This document shows, piece by piece, positions 23,755 through 36,804 of a stretch of 64,000 bases of DNA. Under the pieces are notes generated by a model that was not told the origin of the DNA, ran no database searches, and saw nothing but the letters and a program-made list of their open reading frames with translations. Each line of letters begins with the position of its first letter. The stretch's first letter is position 1. The stretch is from Trichomonas vaginalis G3 (taxonomy: Eukaryota > Parabasalia > Trichomonadida > Trichomonadidae): assembly GCF_026262505.1 (NCBI RefSeq), contig NC_067206.1, positions 11,365,507 through 11,429,506 of the forward strand, given 5' to 3'. Made by a program: the position numbers and the translations under genes.

Positions 23755-26700
23755 TTTACTCTAAGGTGAAGCTAGCACAGCGATAATGGATTTCATGACT
23801 TTTTAGTATTTCATGCAATCTTAACAGATAGCCTTACAAGTACTTCCAGTGTCCCTAGCTGTCCCTCCTTTTTATATAACTCCATGACATTTATAATCTC
23901 GCGAAACTTAACAGGTAGCATAACAGATTAAAATCAGATGAGGTTTTGAACCAAAATTTCTAAGCAACGTTGTCAAGGATTTTGAGGAACTAGGGACAGA
24001 GTGTGGCAAAGTCCAAGATTTAATTTATCTTCATCTGTTTCATCAGCTATCTCATCTAATATACCAATATTTTATTCATAACTCGTGGCAACTCACTAAC
24101 TTTCGTTATGTTCATCTGCATGCTCATCATCTCTAATGTAGACAGAATGGAGTTTATGACTTTCATTATTTCCAGAACTTAATGAAAACTACTAGGACAG
24201 AGGACCATGGCAAAGTTTATGACTTTCATTATTTCCAGAACTTAATGAAAACTACTAGGGACAGAGACCATGGCAAAGTTCATGATTTAATTTATTCTCT
24301 CACTAACAACAAACACAAACTCCAACACTAACGACAAGTACTAACCTCAGCACAAATGACAAAACTTCATCGTAAATGTTTTGTCAAGACTTCATCGTAA
24401 ATGTTTTGTCAAGACTTCATCGTAAATGTTTTGTCATGACTTCTTCGTAAATGTTTTGTCAAGACTTTGTCAAGACTTCATCGTAAATGCTTTGTCATGA
24501 CTTCTTCGTAAATGTTTTGTCAAGACTTCTTCGTATATATTTTGTCAAGACTTCATCGTAAATGTTTTGTCAAGACTTTGTCAAGACTTCATCGTAAATG
24601 CTTTGTCATGACTTCTTCGTAAATGATTTGTCATAACTTCATCGTAAATGTTTTGTCAAGACTTCATCGTAAATGCTTTGTCATGACTTTGTCAAGGTTT
24701 CATCGTAAATGACTTTGTCATAACTTCTTCGTAAATGATTTGTCATAACTTCATCGTAAATGCTTTGTCATGACTTTGTCAAGGTTTCATCGTAAATGAT
24801 TTGTCAAGATTTCATCGTATATGTTTTGTCAAGATTTCATCGTAAATGATTTGTCATGATTTCATCGTAAATGTTTTGTCAAGATTTCATCGAACTTCTT
24901 CGTATATGTTTTGTCAAGATTTCTTCGCATATGCTTTGTCATAAGTTCTTCGTAAATGTTTTGTCATGATTTTGTCAAGGTTTCATCGTAAATGATTTGT
25001 CATGACTTTGTCATAAGTTCTTCGTAAATGATTTGTCATGACTTTGTCAAAACTTCTTCGTAAATGCTTCATCGAACTTAAACGTAAACACTTTGTCATG
25101 ATTTCATGGTATACGTTTTGTCAAGACTTTGTCGTATATGTTTTGTCAAGATTTCTTCGTAAATGATTTGTCATGACTTTGTCAAAACTTCTTCGTAAAT
25201 GCTTTGTCATGACTTCATCGAAACTAAACATAAATGCTTTGTCATGATTTCATCGTAAATGCTTTGTCATGATTTCATCGTAAACTAAACGTAAACACTT
25301 TGTCAAAACTTAAACGTAAACACTTTGTCATGATTTCATCGTAATGAGTGTAAATGACCCAAAAATAATGTTTAGGTGAAGAGGTGAGATCTCACCTGTT
25401 TTTTCACCTCTTTTTTCATCCTCGCCGCTTAGCGGCTCAGATTGCTTTAGCTTTCTCGTGAATTTACACCAAAAATAATGTTTGTCATGACTTCTTCGTA
25501 AATGTTTTGTATAAACTTCTTCGTAAATGCTTTGTCATGACTTCATCGAACTTAAACGTAAATGCTTTGTCAAAACTTCTTCGTAAATGCTTTGTCGAAC
25601 TTAAACGTAAACGCTTTGTCATGATTTCATCGAACTTAAACGTATATGTTTTGTCATGACTTCTTCGTAAATGTTTTGTCAAAACTTCATCGTATATGCT
25701 TTGTCATGACTTCTTCGTAAATGTTTTGTCAAGACTTCGTCGTAAATGTTTTGTCAAAACTTCATCGTAAATGCTTTGTCGAACTTAAACGTAAATGTTT
25801 TCAGTGTTACCATGTTACCATGTGCTACCAGGTTATTTAACTTCTCTTAAAATTACTGACAACATGACATTTTGACAACAGGTACGAAAGGAGGAAGGCA
25901 CTCATGAATTATTTTTGAATAACTGATGGTGTTACCATGTTACCATGTGCTACCAGGTTATTTAACTTCTTTTAAAAATGATGACAACATGACATTTTGA
26001 CAACACAGCAGGATTAATGCAAAATAAATTCCAATCATACTTTATAAAGCTTCATTTACAAGTATTTCATCGTATATGTTTTGTCATGACTTCATCGTAA
26101 ATGCTTTGTCATGACTTCATCGTAAACTAAACGTAAATGTTTTGTTATGATTTCATCGTAAATATTTGTCATGACTTCATCGTAAACTAAACGTAAATGT
26201 TTTGTTATGATTTCATCGTAAATGCTTTGTCATGATTTCATCGTAAATGATTTGTCATGACTTCATCGAAACTAAACATAAATGCTTTGTCATGATTTCA
26301 TCGTAAATGTTTTGTCATGACTTCTTCGTATATGTTTTGTCATGATTTCATCGTAAATGCTTTGTCATGACTTCATCGTAAATGTTTTGTTATGATTTAT
26401 CGTAAATGCTTTGTCATGATTTCATCGTAAACACTTTGTCAAAACTTCATCGTAAATGTTTTGTCGAAACTTCTTCGTAAACACTTTGTCAAAACTTCGT
26501 CGTATATGTTTTGTCATGATTTCATCGTAAACACTTTGTCAAACATAAACGTAAACACTTTGTCAAAACTTCATCGTATATGTTTTGTCAAAACTTCATC
26601 GAACTTAAACGTATATGTTTTGTCATGATTTCATCGTATATGTTTTGTCATGATTTCTTCGTAAATGCTTTGTCAAACTTCTTCGTAAACACTTCATCGA

Positions 26701-27044
26701 AACTAAACATAAATGCTTTGTCATGATTTCATCGTAAATGTTTTGTCATGACTTCATCGTAAATGCTTGTCATGATTTCATCGTAAATGTTTTGTCATGA
26801 CTTCTTCGTAAATGCTTTGTCATGATTTCATCGTAAATGTTTTGTCATGACTTCATCGTAAATGTAGTTAGTATGGTTATCTTGGTTATGGTGGCACTGC
26901 GTTCCACCTTACCAAGATAATGGTTTGACACTTTACAAAACATTAACGTATATTTACAACACAAACGACAACACTAACTTAACCTTAAATATTTACAAAG
27001 CCGTCAACCACTTCACCTCACTTAATGTAAAAAAATAAACGTTC

Positions 27045-27361
27045 TCACTTACAAAAGTATGCAACTCCTCCCATTGCTGTGCTTCATATAACAGCTCATA
27101 ATCTTCTGACTCACTTTCTTCTTCATATAGGTCAAATCACTGTCATAGTTTATACCTGTAAGTTTGACAAAGCTAATGAAACACGCTTACCGTTTGTATC
27201 ATATGCTTGTATAAACTTTCCATTATGCTTGTAGTCATAACGCTCAAACTAACTTTACCCTTTCTCCCTCGTATCTGATAGAATGTATTTTCACGAGGAA
27301 CGAAGAACAAATTCTTGAACTCATGACCGTTGTAGTTTGTTATCTCAATAGTTTTCGTCAT
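27045..27361 (-). pseudogene. 106-residue terminal gene copy, unit 6
   Basis: Copy of the gene at 7905-8225; broken, about three to four breaks. The first third is unchanged. Confidence 0.5.
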
Positions 27362-27527
27362 TTATATAAAAATAAACTTAAAAATAAAATAAAAAATAAA
27401 CTTAAAAATTAATGATATCACCACTCCCACACGTATGAAAACATAGCACAAAAATAAATTTTAGGTGAAGTGGTGAGATCTCACCTCTTTTTTCAACATG
27501 TTTTTTCACCCTGTTGAATTCATTGCT

Positions 27528-27763
27528 TTATAACTCTCTTCCTTTATCCAACTCTTCTAACTTCTTCTTAAGTTCAGCAATGTTGTCCTCATGAAGTTTA
27601 ATCTTTCTCAAAATTCCTTCTTTATCTAATGGTTGCTTTATCTTTCTAAACTGAACTCTACCATCCTTCATAGTATGAATGTAAAACCTTCTGGAATAGT
27701 TTCTGATTTAATGTATTCTACCAAAAACTTTTGTTTCATTGCTTCAGTGACTTTATTTGTCAT
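27528..27763 (-). pseudogene. 78-residue terminal gene copy, unit 6
   Basis: Copy of the gene at 8390-8626; broken, about one break. Confidence 0.5.
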
Positions 27764-30700
27764 TTTACTCTAAGGTGAAGCTAGCACAGCGATAATGGAT
27801 TTCATGACTTTTTAGTATTTCATGCAATCTTAACAGATAGCCTTAAACAAGTACTTCCAGTGTCCCTAGCTGTCCCTCCTTTTTATATAACTCCATGACA
27901 TTATTAATCTCGCGAAACTTAACAGGTAGCATAAACAGATTAAAATCAGATGAGGTTTTGAACCAAAATTTCTAAGCAACGTTGTCAAGGATTTTGAGGA
28001 ACTAGGGACAGAGTGTGGCAAAGTCCAAGATTTAATTTATCTTCATCTGTTTCATCAGCTATCTCATCTAATATACCAATATTTTATTCATAACTCGTGG
28101 CAAACTCACTAACTTTCGTTATGTTCATCTGCATGCTTCATCTGATAGAAAGTATGACTTTCATTAACTCTGTGAGATAATGAAAACTACTAGGGACAGA
28201 GACATGGCAAAGTTTATGACTTTCATTATTTCCAAACTTAATGAAAACTACTAGGGACAGAGACCATGGCAAAGTTCATGATTTAATTTATTCTCTCACT
28301 AACAACAAACACAAACTCCACACTAACGACAAGTACTAACCTCAGCACAAATGACAAAACTTCATCGTAAATGTTTTGTCAAGACTTCATCGTAAATGTT
28401 TTGTCAAGACTTCATCGTAAATGTTTTGTCATGACTTCTTCGTAAATGTTTTGTCAAGACTTTGTCAAGACTTCATCGTAAATGCTTTGTCATGACTTCT
28501 TCGTAAATGTTTTGTCAAGACTTCTTCGTATATATTTTGTCAAGACTTCATCGTAAATGTTTTGTCAAGACTTTGTCAAGACTTCATCGTAAATGCTTTG
28601 TCATGACTTCTTCGTAAATGATTTGTCATAACTTCATCGTAAATGTTTTGTCAAGACTTCATCGTAAATGCTTTGTCATGACTTTGTCAAGGTTTCATCG
28701 TAAATGACTTTGTCATAACTTCTTCGTAAATGATTTGTCATAACTTCATCGTAAATGCTTTGTCATGACTTTGTCAAGGTTTCATCGTAAATGATTTGTC
28801 AAGATTTCATCGTATATGTTTTGTCAAGATTTCATCGTAAATGATTTGTCATGATTTCATCGTAAATGTTTTGTCAAGATTTCATCGAACTTCTTCGTAT
28901 ATGTTTTGTCAAGATTTCTTCGCATATGCTTTGTCATAAGTTCTTCGTAAATGTTTTGTCATGATTTTGTCAAGGTTTCATCGTAAATGATTTGTCATGA
29001 CTTTGTCATAAGTTCTTCGTAAATGATTTGTCATGACTTTGTCAAAACTTCTTCGTAAATGCTTCATCGAACTTAAACGTAAACACTTTGTCATGATTTC
29101 ATGGTATACGTTTTGTCAAGACTTTGTCGTATATGTTTTGTCAAGATTTCTTCGTAAATGATTTGTCAAGATTTCTTCGTAAATGATTTGTCATGACTTT
29201 GTCAAAACTTCTTCGTAAATGCTTTGTCATGACTTCATCGAAACTAAACATAAATGCTTTGTCATGATTTCATCGTAAATGCTTTGTCATGATTTCATCG
29301 TAAACTAAACGTAAACACTTTGTCAAAACTTAAACGTAAACACTTTGTCATGATTTCATCGTAATGAGTGTAAATGACCCAAAAATAATGTTTAGGTGAA
29401 GAGGTGAGATCTCACCTGTTTTTTCACCTCTTTTTTCATCCTCGCCGCTTAGCGGCTCAGATTGCTTTAGCTTTCTCGTGAATTTACACCAAAAATAATG
29501 TTTTGTCATGACTTCTTCGTAAATGTTTTGTATAAACTTCTTCGTAAATGCTTTGTCATGACTTCATCGAACTTAAACGTAAATGCTTTGTCAAAACTTC
29601 TTCGTAAATGCTTTGTCGAACTTAAACGTAAACGCTTTGTCATGATTTCATCGAACTTAAACGTATATGTTTTGTCATGACTTCTTCGTAAATGTTTTGT
29701 CAAAACTTCATCGTATATGCTTTGTCATGACTTCTTCGTAAATGTTTTGTCAAGACTTCGTCGTAAATGTTTTGTCAAAACTTCATCGTAAATGCTTTGT
29801 CGAACTTAAACGTAAATGTTTTCAGTGTTACCATGTTACCATGTGCTACCAGGTTATTTAACTTCTCTTAAAATTACTGACAACATGACATTTTGACAAC
29901 AGGTACGAAAGGAGGAAGGCACTCATGAATTATTTTTGAATAACTGATGGTGTTACCATGTTACCATGTGCTACCAGGTTATTTAACTTCTTTTAAAAAT
30001 GATGACAACATGACATTTTGACAACACAGCAGGATTAATGCAAAAATAAATTCCAATCATACTTTATAAAGCTTCATTTACAAGTATTTCATCGTATATG
30101 TTTTGTCATGACTTCATCGTAAATGCTTTGTCATGACTTCATCGTAAACTAAACGTAAATGTTTTGTTATGATTTCATCGTAAATATTTGTCATGACTTC
30201 ATCGTAAACTAAACGTAAATGTTTTGTTATGATTTCATCGTAAATGCTTTGTCATGATTTCATCGTAAATGATTTGTCATGACTTCATCGAAACTAAACA
30301 TAAATGCTTTGTCATGATTTCATCGTAAATGTTTTGTCATGACTTCTTCGTATATTTTTGTCATGATTTCATCGTAAATGCTTTGTCATGACTTCATCGT
30401 AAATGTTTTGTTATGATTTCATCGTAAATGCTTTGTCATGATTTCATCGTAAACACTTTGTCAAAACTTCATCGTAAATGTTTTGTCGAAACTTCTTCGT
30501 AAACACTTTGTCAAAACTTCGTCGTATATGTTTTGTCATGATTTCATCGTAAACACTTTGTCAAACATAAACGTAAACACTTTGTCAAAACTTCATCGTA
30601 TATGTTTTGTCAAAACTTCATCGAACTTAAACGTATATGTTTTGTCATGATTTCATCGTATATGTTTTGTCATGATTTCTTCGTAAATGCTTTGTCAAAA

Positions 30701-32054
30701 CTTCTTCGTAAACACTTCATCGAAACTAAACATAAATGCTTTGTCATGATTTCATCGTAAATGTTTTGTCATGACTTCATCGTAAATGCTTTGTCATGAT
30801 TTCATCGTAAATGTTTTGTCATGACTTCTTCGTATATGCTTTGTCATGACTTCTTCGTAAATGTTTTGTCAAAACTTCATCGTATATGCTTTGTCATGAC
30901 TTCTTCGTAAATGTTTTGTCAAGACTTCGTCGTAAATGTTTTGTCAAAACTTCATCGTAAATGCTTTGTCGAACTTAAACGTAAATGTTTTCAGTGTTAC
31001 CATGTTACCATGTGCTACCAGGTTATTTAACTTCTCTTAAAATTACTGACAACATGACATTTTGACAACAGGTACGAAAGGAGGAAGGCACTTATGAATT
31101 ATTTTTGAATAACTGATGGTGTTACCATGTTACCATGTGCTACCAGGTTATTTAACTTCTTTTAAAAATGATGACAACATGACATTTTGACAACACAGCA
31201 GGATTAATGCAAAAATAAATTCCAATCATACTTTATAAAGCTTCATTTACAAGTATTTCATCGTATATGTTTTGTCATGACTTCATCGTAAATGCTTTGT
31301 CATGACTTCATCGTAAACTAAACGTAAATGTTTTGTTATGATTTCATCGTAAATATTTGTCATGACTTCATCGTAAACTAAACGTAAATGTTTTGTTATG
31401 ATTTCATCGTAAATGCTTTGTCATGATTTCATCGTAAATGATTTGTCATGACTTCATCGAAACTAAACATAAATGCTTTGTCATGATTTCATCGTAAATG
31501 TTTTGTCATGACTTCTTCGTATATGTTTTGTCATGATTTCATCGTAAATGCTTTGTCATGACTTCATCGTAAATGTTTTGTTATGATTTCATCGTAAATG
31601 CTTTGTCATGATTTCATCGTAAACACTTTGTCAAAACTTCATCGTAAATGTTTTGTCGAAACTTCTTCGTAAACACTTTGTCAAAACTTCGTCGTATATG
31701 TTTTGTCATGATTTCATCGTAAACACTTTGTCAAACATAAACGTAAACACTTTGTCAAAACTTCATCGTATATGTTTTGTCAAAACTTCATCGAACTTAA
31801 ACGTATATGTTTTGTCATGATTTCATCGTATATGTTTTGTCATGATTTCTTCGTAAATGCTTTGTCAAAACTTCTTCGTAAACACTTCATCGAAACTAAA
31901 CATAAATGCTTTGTCATGATTTCATCGTAAATGTTTTGTCATGACTTCATCGTAAATGCTTTGTCATGATTTCATCGTAAATGTTTTGTCATGACTTCTT
32001 CGTATATGCTTTGTCATGATTTCATCGTAAATGTTTTGTCATGACTTCATCGTA

Positions 32055-32059
32055 AATGT
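32055..32059 (+). repeat. Target site duplication, left (AATGT)
   Basis: AATGT precedes the AG terminus here and follows the CT terminus at 54008-54012. Polintons usually show 5-6 bp duplications; five bases match here. Because the target is a satellite rich in AATGT, chance matching is easy, but the flanks do rejoin into one monomer. Confidence 0.6.
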
Positions 32060-32745
32060 AGTTAGTATGGTTATCTTGGTTATGGTGGCACTGCGTTCCA
32101 CCTTACCCAAGATAATGGTTTGACACTTTACAAAACCATTAACGTATATTTACAACACAAACGACAACACTAACTTAACCTTAAATATTTACAAAGCCGC
32201 CAACCACTTCACTAACGAACTCACTAATGTAAAAAATAAACGTTCTCACTATCGTTCTCACTAACGACTTCACTAATGTTCTCATAAATTTTCCTCAATA
32301 TCTTCATCATCAGTGTTAACCCTATTGTAGTCATACTTGAAGCCATAAACTTTCTCTAACTTCTTAACGTACAATTTACATAACTTACCTTCGTCATCGT
32401 ATGGTTTAATGATATAACTATTTCTATCTTTATACACAGTCAATGAAAAGTCAACTGGTCTCGGATGTATTTGAAAGAACATGTTATGTTCAGGAAGGAA
32501 GAATAAATGTTTAAATGTATGTTTGTTATACTGTGGAATTCGAATGAGTTGCTTTTGTTCTGTCATTTATATAAAATTAAAATAAAAAATAAAATAAAAA
32601 TAAACTTAAAATTAATGATATCACCACCCTCACACGTATGAAAACATAGCACAAAAATAAATTTAGGTGAAGTGGTGAGATCTCACCTCTTTTTTCACAT
32701 GTTTTTTCACCCTGTTGAATTCATTGCTTTATAACTCTCTTCCTT
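32060..32745 (+). repeat. Maverick left terminal inverted repeat
   Basis: Matches the complement of 53321-54007. Contains the conserved-loop hairpin (32071-32115), the 94-residue gene, a TTTTATATAA start leader and a GGTGA cassette (32674-32687). The inner border falls at AGGAAGAGAGTTATAAAGC, inside the tail of the 78-residue gene, so that gene survives only on this side. Confidence 0.85.
32282..32566 (-). CDS. Maverick terminal gene, 94 residues (left copy)
   Basis: Starts MTEQKQLIRIPQYNKHTFKH; identical to the protein at 53500-53784. Paralogous to the 106-residue array gene through YN-H-FK-LFF-P-N-F-QI, a hydrophobic strand near 40-45, YDDEGK and an acidic tail. Start follows TTTTATATAA. 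Looks whole. Unknown function; a gene duplicated in both terminal repeats could be regulatory or end-binding, which is inference. Confidence 0.65.
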   Translation of the reverse strand: MTEQKQLIRIPQYNKHTFKHLFFLPEHNMFFQIHPRPVDFSLTVYKDRNSYIIKPYDDEGKLCKLYVKKLEKVYGFKYDYNRVNTDDEDIEENL

Positions 32746-32966
32746 TATCCAACTCTTCTAACTTCTTCTTAAGTTCAGCAATGTTGTCCTCATGAAGTTT
32801 AATCTTTCTCAAAATTCCTTCTCTATCTAATGGTTGCTTTATCTTTCTAAACTGAACTCTACCATCCTTCATAGTATGAATGTAAAAACCTTCTGGAAAT
32901 AGTTCCTGATTTAATGTATTCTACCAAAAACTTTTGTTTCATTGCTTCAGTGACTTTAGTCGTCAT
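32729..32966 (-). pseudogene. 78-residue terminal gene, Maverick core copy
   Basis: Homologue of the gene at 8390-8626, starting MTTKVTEAMKQKFLVEY. Broken, about one break. Its 3' end lies in the terminal repeat and the rest in the unique core. Confidence 0.55.
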
Positions 32967-33014
32967 TTCAATCAAATAAAAATTATAATATTAAATAAAA
33001 ATAACGTTATTTTT

Positions 33015-33475
33015 TCAGTAAGGAAACGCAGGAGTTTTACGATTTATTTGAGGAGTAGGTTCTGGTTTAAATGTTGGAGTCGGTTTTGGAGTTGACTTTT
33101 GAACAGGAGTTTGTAATTCCATAGGTTCAGGAGTCATTGAAAGTGTTGTTTGTGAAGGCGTTGGTTTTGGCGATGGTGTCGGAGTTTGTTTAACTTCAGC
33201 TACTTCAGTATTATTTACAACATTTGCTTTATTTCTTTTCAACATCATTACTGCTCCTGCTGTAGCTAGCAAACCTAGTGGGAGACCATATTTTATATAA
33301 GGACTTGACCAAATGCTATTTTTGACAGGAGCTGGTGGAACACCTAACCTTGGTGAGACTGCTCTTTGCCATTGTGCAGCTCGTAAGAAATATTCAATAG
33401 TGTGCTCCATAATCGTTTGGTAAAGTTTGTTTCATAGATGGTGAAGGTTCACGAGAGCTTGATGAAGAACTCATT
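33015..33475 (-). pseudogene. Maverick membrane/proline-rich protein
   Basis: The main frame (33015-33410) has one likely membrane segment (YIKYGLPLGLLATAGAVMML, residues 38-57) followed by a long Pro/Thr/Lys tail with PTPSPKPTPS-type repeats. A Ser-rich start (MSSSSSSREPSPS) lies just upstream. Probably broken, about one break. It sits next to the capsid-like region. A membrane-anchored stalk or spike-like role is possible but unproven. Confidence 0.5.
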
Positions 33476-33505
33476 TATAAGCCTTTAAAAATAAACGTTC
33501 ATCCT

Positions 33506-35082
33506 TTATTCCTCACTGTCGTCCGTAGCTAAGTTATAGTCATCTAATCTTATTATGGGGATGCCATTAGCACGCACCTGAATGGCAAAGCAACAATCCC
33601 TCATAAATCCAATAAGTGGCTTTGGTACGTTTTCAGTTGCTAGTTCAATAGGTCCTTTAACAGACAATTTGTATGTTATTGGAGCAGTAGATGTTTGACC
33701 TTGCTGGAAGCAAAAGTCCACTTCTGTTGGAAAACCACATAAGAAATGTGTGTTGTCATAGCTATCCCATTTATGTTCCACACTACCATCATCCACCAAT
33801 GACCTCATAACATCTTCATTAAATCCTATCATATCATTGTTTGTATTGCAAGCGTTCGCAACCATTTCATAAAATACAGGTCCATATGAATTTTTCAGGT
33901 TCTGCAGGCATATTTCCATAAGCTCCCATGGAAAGCTGAAGATATTTAAACTTAGGGTTCTCAAAATTAACATAATAGTTGTCTTTCTTTCTAAATAGTG
34001 CCCAAATACTTTTAACATTAATAGGTGTATAAGCTGCTGTAAATGTGCACTTGAACTATCTGTATTCTTTGAGAATGAACCGTCCATAGGAATCCAATCC
34101 ATAACTTTAACAGGAAAACATAAAGCCTCGTTTGTATAATGTTCTACAAGTTCTGTATAAATGTTAGGGTCTAAAGAGAATGACTTTGGATGAATGAAAC
34201 ATTCATTAAAATCCATCTTTGTTCGAAATAGTTGCTGGGTTACAGTTGTAATAGTAACTGTTCCACTAGCTTCTACTGCCTTCGTTATCATAGTGAATGG
34301 TTCATTCCATGGAACAAATTTATTTGTCGGTGGATTTGAATCTGAAGCAAATGCAACTTTAAGAGTTGAATTGAAAGCAATGATATCATTTACAGATATA
34401 GATGTGCATTGTAAGGCGTCGCTTACTGAACTTTACTTTTAAGCTGAATGTTTCCTGCAAAAGCTGGAATAAATCGAAGAGCTTCTAATGGAAGGAATCT
34501 TCTAACAGGAATTCTTAAACGAAGCTTAAAATCAAATGATTTTCCTGCTGTAATTGGACCACTAACAATTTGTCCTGTTCTGCATGTTCCCGAATGACTC
34601 CATACATCTTCATGTCGAGTCTTCGAGAAACATCTACTTTCTTTATTTGTTCGGTAGTTTGTGAGTTTGAAGTTATATATGCTTCTTCTCTTGCGTTGTC
34701 TTGAGAATATACGATACGACCATTTGCAAGGATTTGATATCCAGCAACTGCATAGAAAAGCGTCATCGAAACCAATCCAAAATCCTGGTGGGTTTGTTTT
34801 ATTGGAACCTGAACCAATTTATTTATCTACAATAAATTAACCTTCCATTTTATACGTAATGAATGTATTGTAAGGGTCCAACATATTTTCACCAGGAGGT
34901 GAGAGATTGGATGTTACCCATGTGTTATCTTTAGCAGTTCCAGGTTGTGATGGAATCTTTGCGTCAGAATATTTTCTATTAGTGTCACCAATTTGAACTG
35001 CATTGTCTATGATATCGAAATATGAGCGAATCTGATGAATATGCTCTGCTGGAGTAAATTCGTTTAGCTGTTCGTTCTGCAT
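33506..35082 (-). pseudogene. Maverick major-capsid-like region
   Basis: About 525 codons in total. The reading begins MQNEQLNEFTPAEHIHQI at 35082, includes MTLFYAVAGYQILANGRIVY near 34760 and ends with FAIQVRANGIPIIRLDDY near 33540. Strand-rich sequence, overall size and position beside small capsid-accessory genes fit a Polinton double-jelly-roll major capsid protein. No single residue motif proves this. Broken, about four breaks. Confidence 0.5.
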
Positions 35083-35117
35083 GTATTTACTTCAGATAAA
35101 AATATCTATTTACTTCA

Positions 35118-35542
35118 TTATTCCACTCTTCTTCTTGGCATTCGTGGTGGAAGTTGTTTCTTGACATTTTCAATGAACTGTACATTCTCTTTTGTCTCAA
35201 CTTCTTTCACTGGTGGGTCAGGTTCTTTGACTCGGTTTGTTTTTCAATGAAAATTCACGAACTTTGCAATAAACTCTTGGTTCGTTATTGAAAGTACATC
35301 TGGCTTCTTTTCTTCTTGTTCTATTGACTTTTCAGTTTGAACAAAGGCTTAACATGGGCTTCGTGGACTTCACCCTTGCCATACACCTTAATGTTGTCGC
35401 TTTCTGCATTCGCTAATGGAACCTTTCTTTTTCTTACGTATATTTTACCATCTTTACTCTGACTTACGTAATAGAAAGGATGTTGTATTCCTCTTGCGTC
35501 ATTTAATATAATAGACTCTCGCTCTGATTTTGACAAGCTCAT
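35118..35542 (-). pseudogene. Maverick small basic protein
   Basis: Starts MSLSKSERESIILNDARGIQ and contains a YYVSQSKDGKIYVRKRK strand pair, recalling the GFYIHTMKDGRVQFRKIKQP stretch of the 78-residue terminal gene, so the two may be distant relatives. It ends with a basic tail (PPRMPRRRVE). Broken, about one break. Divergent from the gene at 35588 with a 45 bp spacer. Confidence 0.45.
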
Positions 35543-35587
35543 TTTACATCGGTTAAAGTTTTAATTTTGTTTTTTATCTGCAGTCAA

Positions 35588-35850
35588 ATGACTCAGACAA
35601 GCCCTACGGACAAGACCCAAGGGGGTCATAGATGTTGAAGCATTGAAGAAAGAAATTCGTGAGCAAATTTTATCCGAACTGAAGGAAACAAAAACAAGAA
35701 CAAAAGCCAGAGAGACCAAAGAGAAAACTTAGTGAAAAACAACTTGCTGCATTAGCTGCTGGAAGACAAAAGAACCCACGTTTGCTGGCGAAGAAAGCTA
35801 GAGAAGAAGCTGAAGCAAAAGCTAAAGAAGCTGAAGCAAAGAAAGAGTAA
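35588..35850 (+). pseudogene. Maverick Lys/Ala/Glu-rich basic protein
   Basis: Predicted helix-rich sequence with AALAAGRQKNPRLLAKKARE and a tail of KAKEAEAK repeats, like a DNA-condensing or scaffold protein. Broken, about two breaks. The next gene starts immediately after the stop. Confidence 0.4.
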
Positions 35851-36732
35851 ATGGTTTATTTTTATCCGAATTAAATGTATAGACAAATACCTTTATCTGT
35901 TTGCGTTCAGTAGTGAAAACCCTGACGTCAAAATAAAGGGGAACAGAGTAACGTTTAAGTTTCCAACAGACTGGATTGTGAACATAAATGAAGAGAAGTA
36001 CATTGGCATAACAGCTATGTATATAACACGTGCTTTCAGAAAGGTTGACTTTATACTTCAAGTCGAGATAGAAAATGACGAACAGTCTTTAAGCGCCCAA
36101 AACATTCACATATACAAATACTTTAAAGACGATACAACATTGCAACAATGTATGATTTCATTTAATGAGATGTTCGAAAAAAGTTTAACATTGAAGTACA
36201 AACTTTACAGCCTTTACGTGAGTTTCTTGCACAACTGAAAGAAGAAGGTAGTCAGCCACAACTTATAGACTTTCATTATGAATTTAATGAAAATGCTGAT
36301 GGAACTCATGACTGTCAATTCATTGTATTCTCACCATTCAATGAAGTAGCTAAAGAGAAAGAAAATCCATTACGTATAAGATTTCAAATCTCTGAACCAA
36401 GTGATGATTTCAAGAATGTTTTCAATTATGATGCAATGCTTCCGAGGAAAAATGAATTTTCCGTAATTAGATTTCCAGGTATTTGGGATAGAAAGCAAGC
36501 TATATTATATTCAAACTTAAGTAAAGGAGTTGAAAATGAGTTCATTGGTCATACAAGAACTTCACCACTTCCTAACCCTAAATACTATAAATTAACTGGC
36601 TTCAATCGTGAGTTTTGGATAGACATGTTCTCCACTCATGACCATAAAGCACCTGTTTTGCTACATCCAGACCATAAGGACTGTCTCTACATTGAAGCAC
36701 AACTCTTAAACTCTACCATCGCAGTATTGTAA
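35851..36732 (+). pseudogene. Maverick protein, capsid-accessory-like
   Basis: About 290 codons; the last part (36436-36732) reads PGIWDRKQAILYSNLSKGVE and ends DCLYIEAQLLNSTIAVL. The ending, a hydrophobic strand after a charged turn, recalls the other small plus-strand proteins at 48796-49574 and 51715-52596. It may belong to the same group of minor virion-like proteins. Broken, about three breaks. No firm family. Confidence 0.4.
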
Positions 36733-36804
36733 ATGACCACATGAGCTTATTTTTATCACGAATGACCTCATTCATGACCTCATTGCTGACAAAAATAAAT
36801 GACC

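Larger units (their letters stand above)
22856..26865 (+). repeat. Array unit 5
   Basis: Begins AGTTAGTATGG after AATGT; length 4010 bp. The gene part and nearby flank (22980-24200) carry the one-base noise, while the satellite after 24300 is clean. There is also a local rearrangement near 24120-24250 in the GACAGAGACCATGG repeats. Confidence 0.85.
26866..32059 (+). repeat. Array unit 6 with internal duplication
   Basis: Begins AGTTAGTATGG after AATGT and ends at the Maverick at 32060. Length 5194 bp. The extra length comes from a tandem duplication of about 1170 bp: the iteron cassette and following satellite occur at 29700-30840 and again at 30865-32010. The duplicated halves look almost identical, so the event is recent. 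Confidence 0.85.

Noticed and set aside
9222-32050. A CRISPR-like array, because of short regular repeats
   Set aside because: Monomers are contiguous and degenerate with no unique spacers, and no cas-like genes are nearby. It is a satellite.
7740-32059. Six independent Maverick insertions as the source of the array
   Set aside because: All units share the same junction to satellite and the same internal order, which fits amplification of one junction better than repeated insertion.
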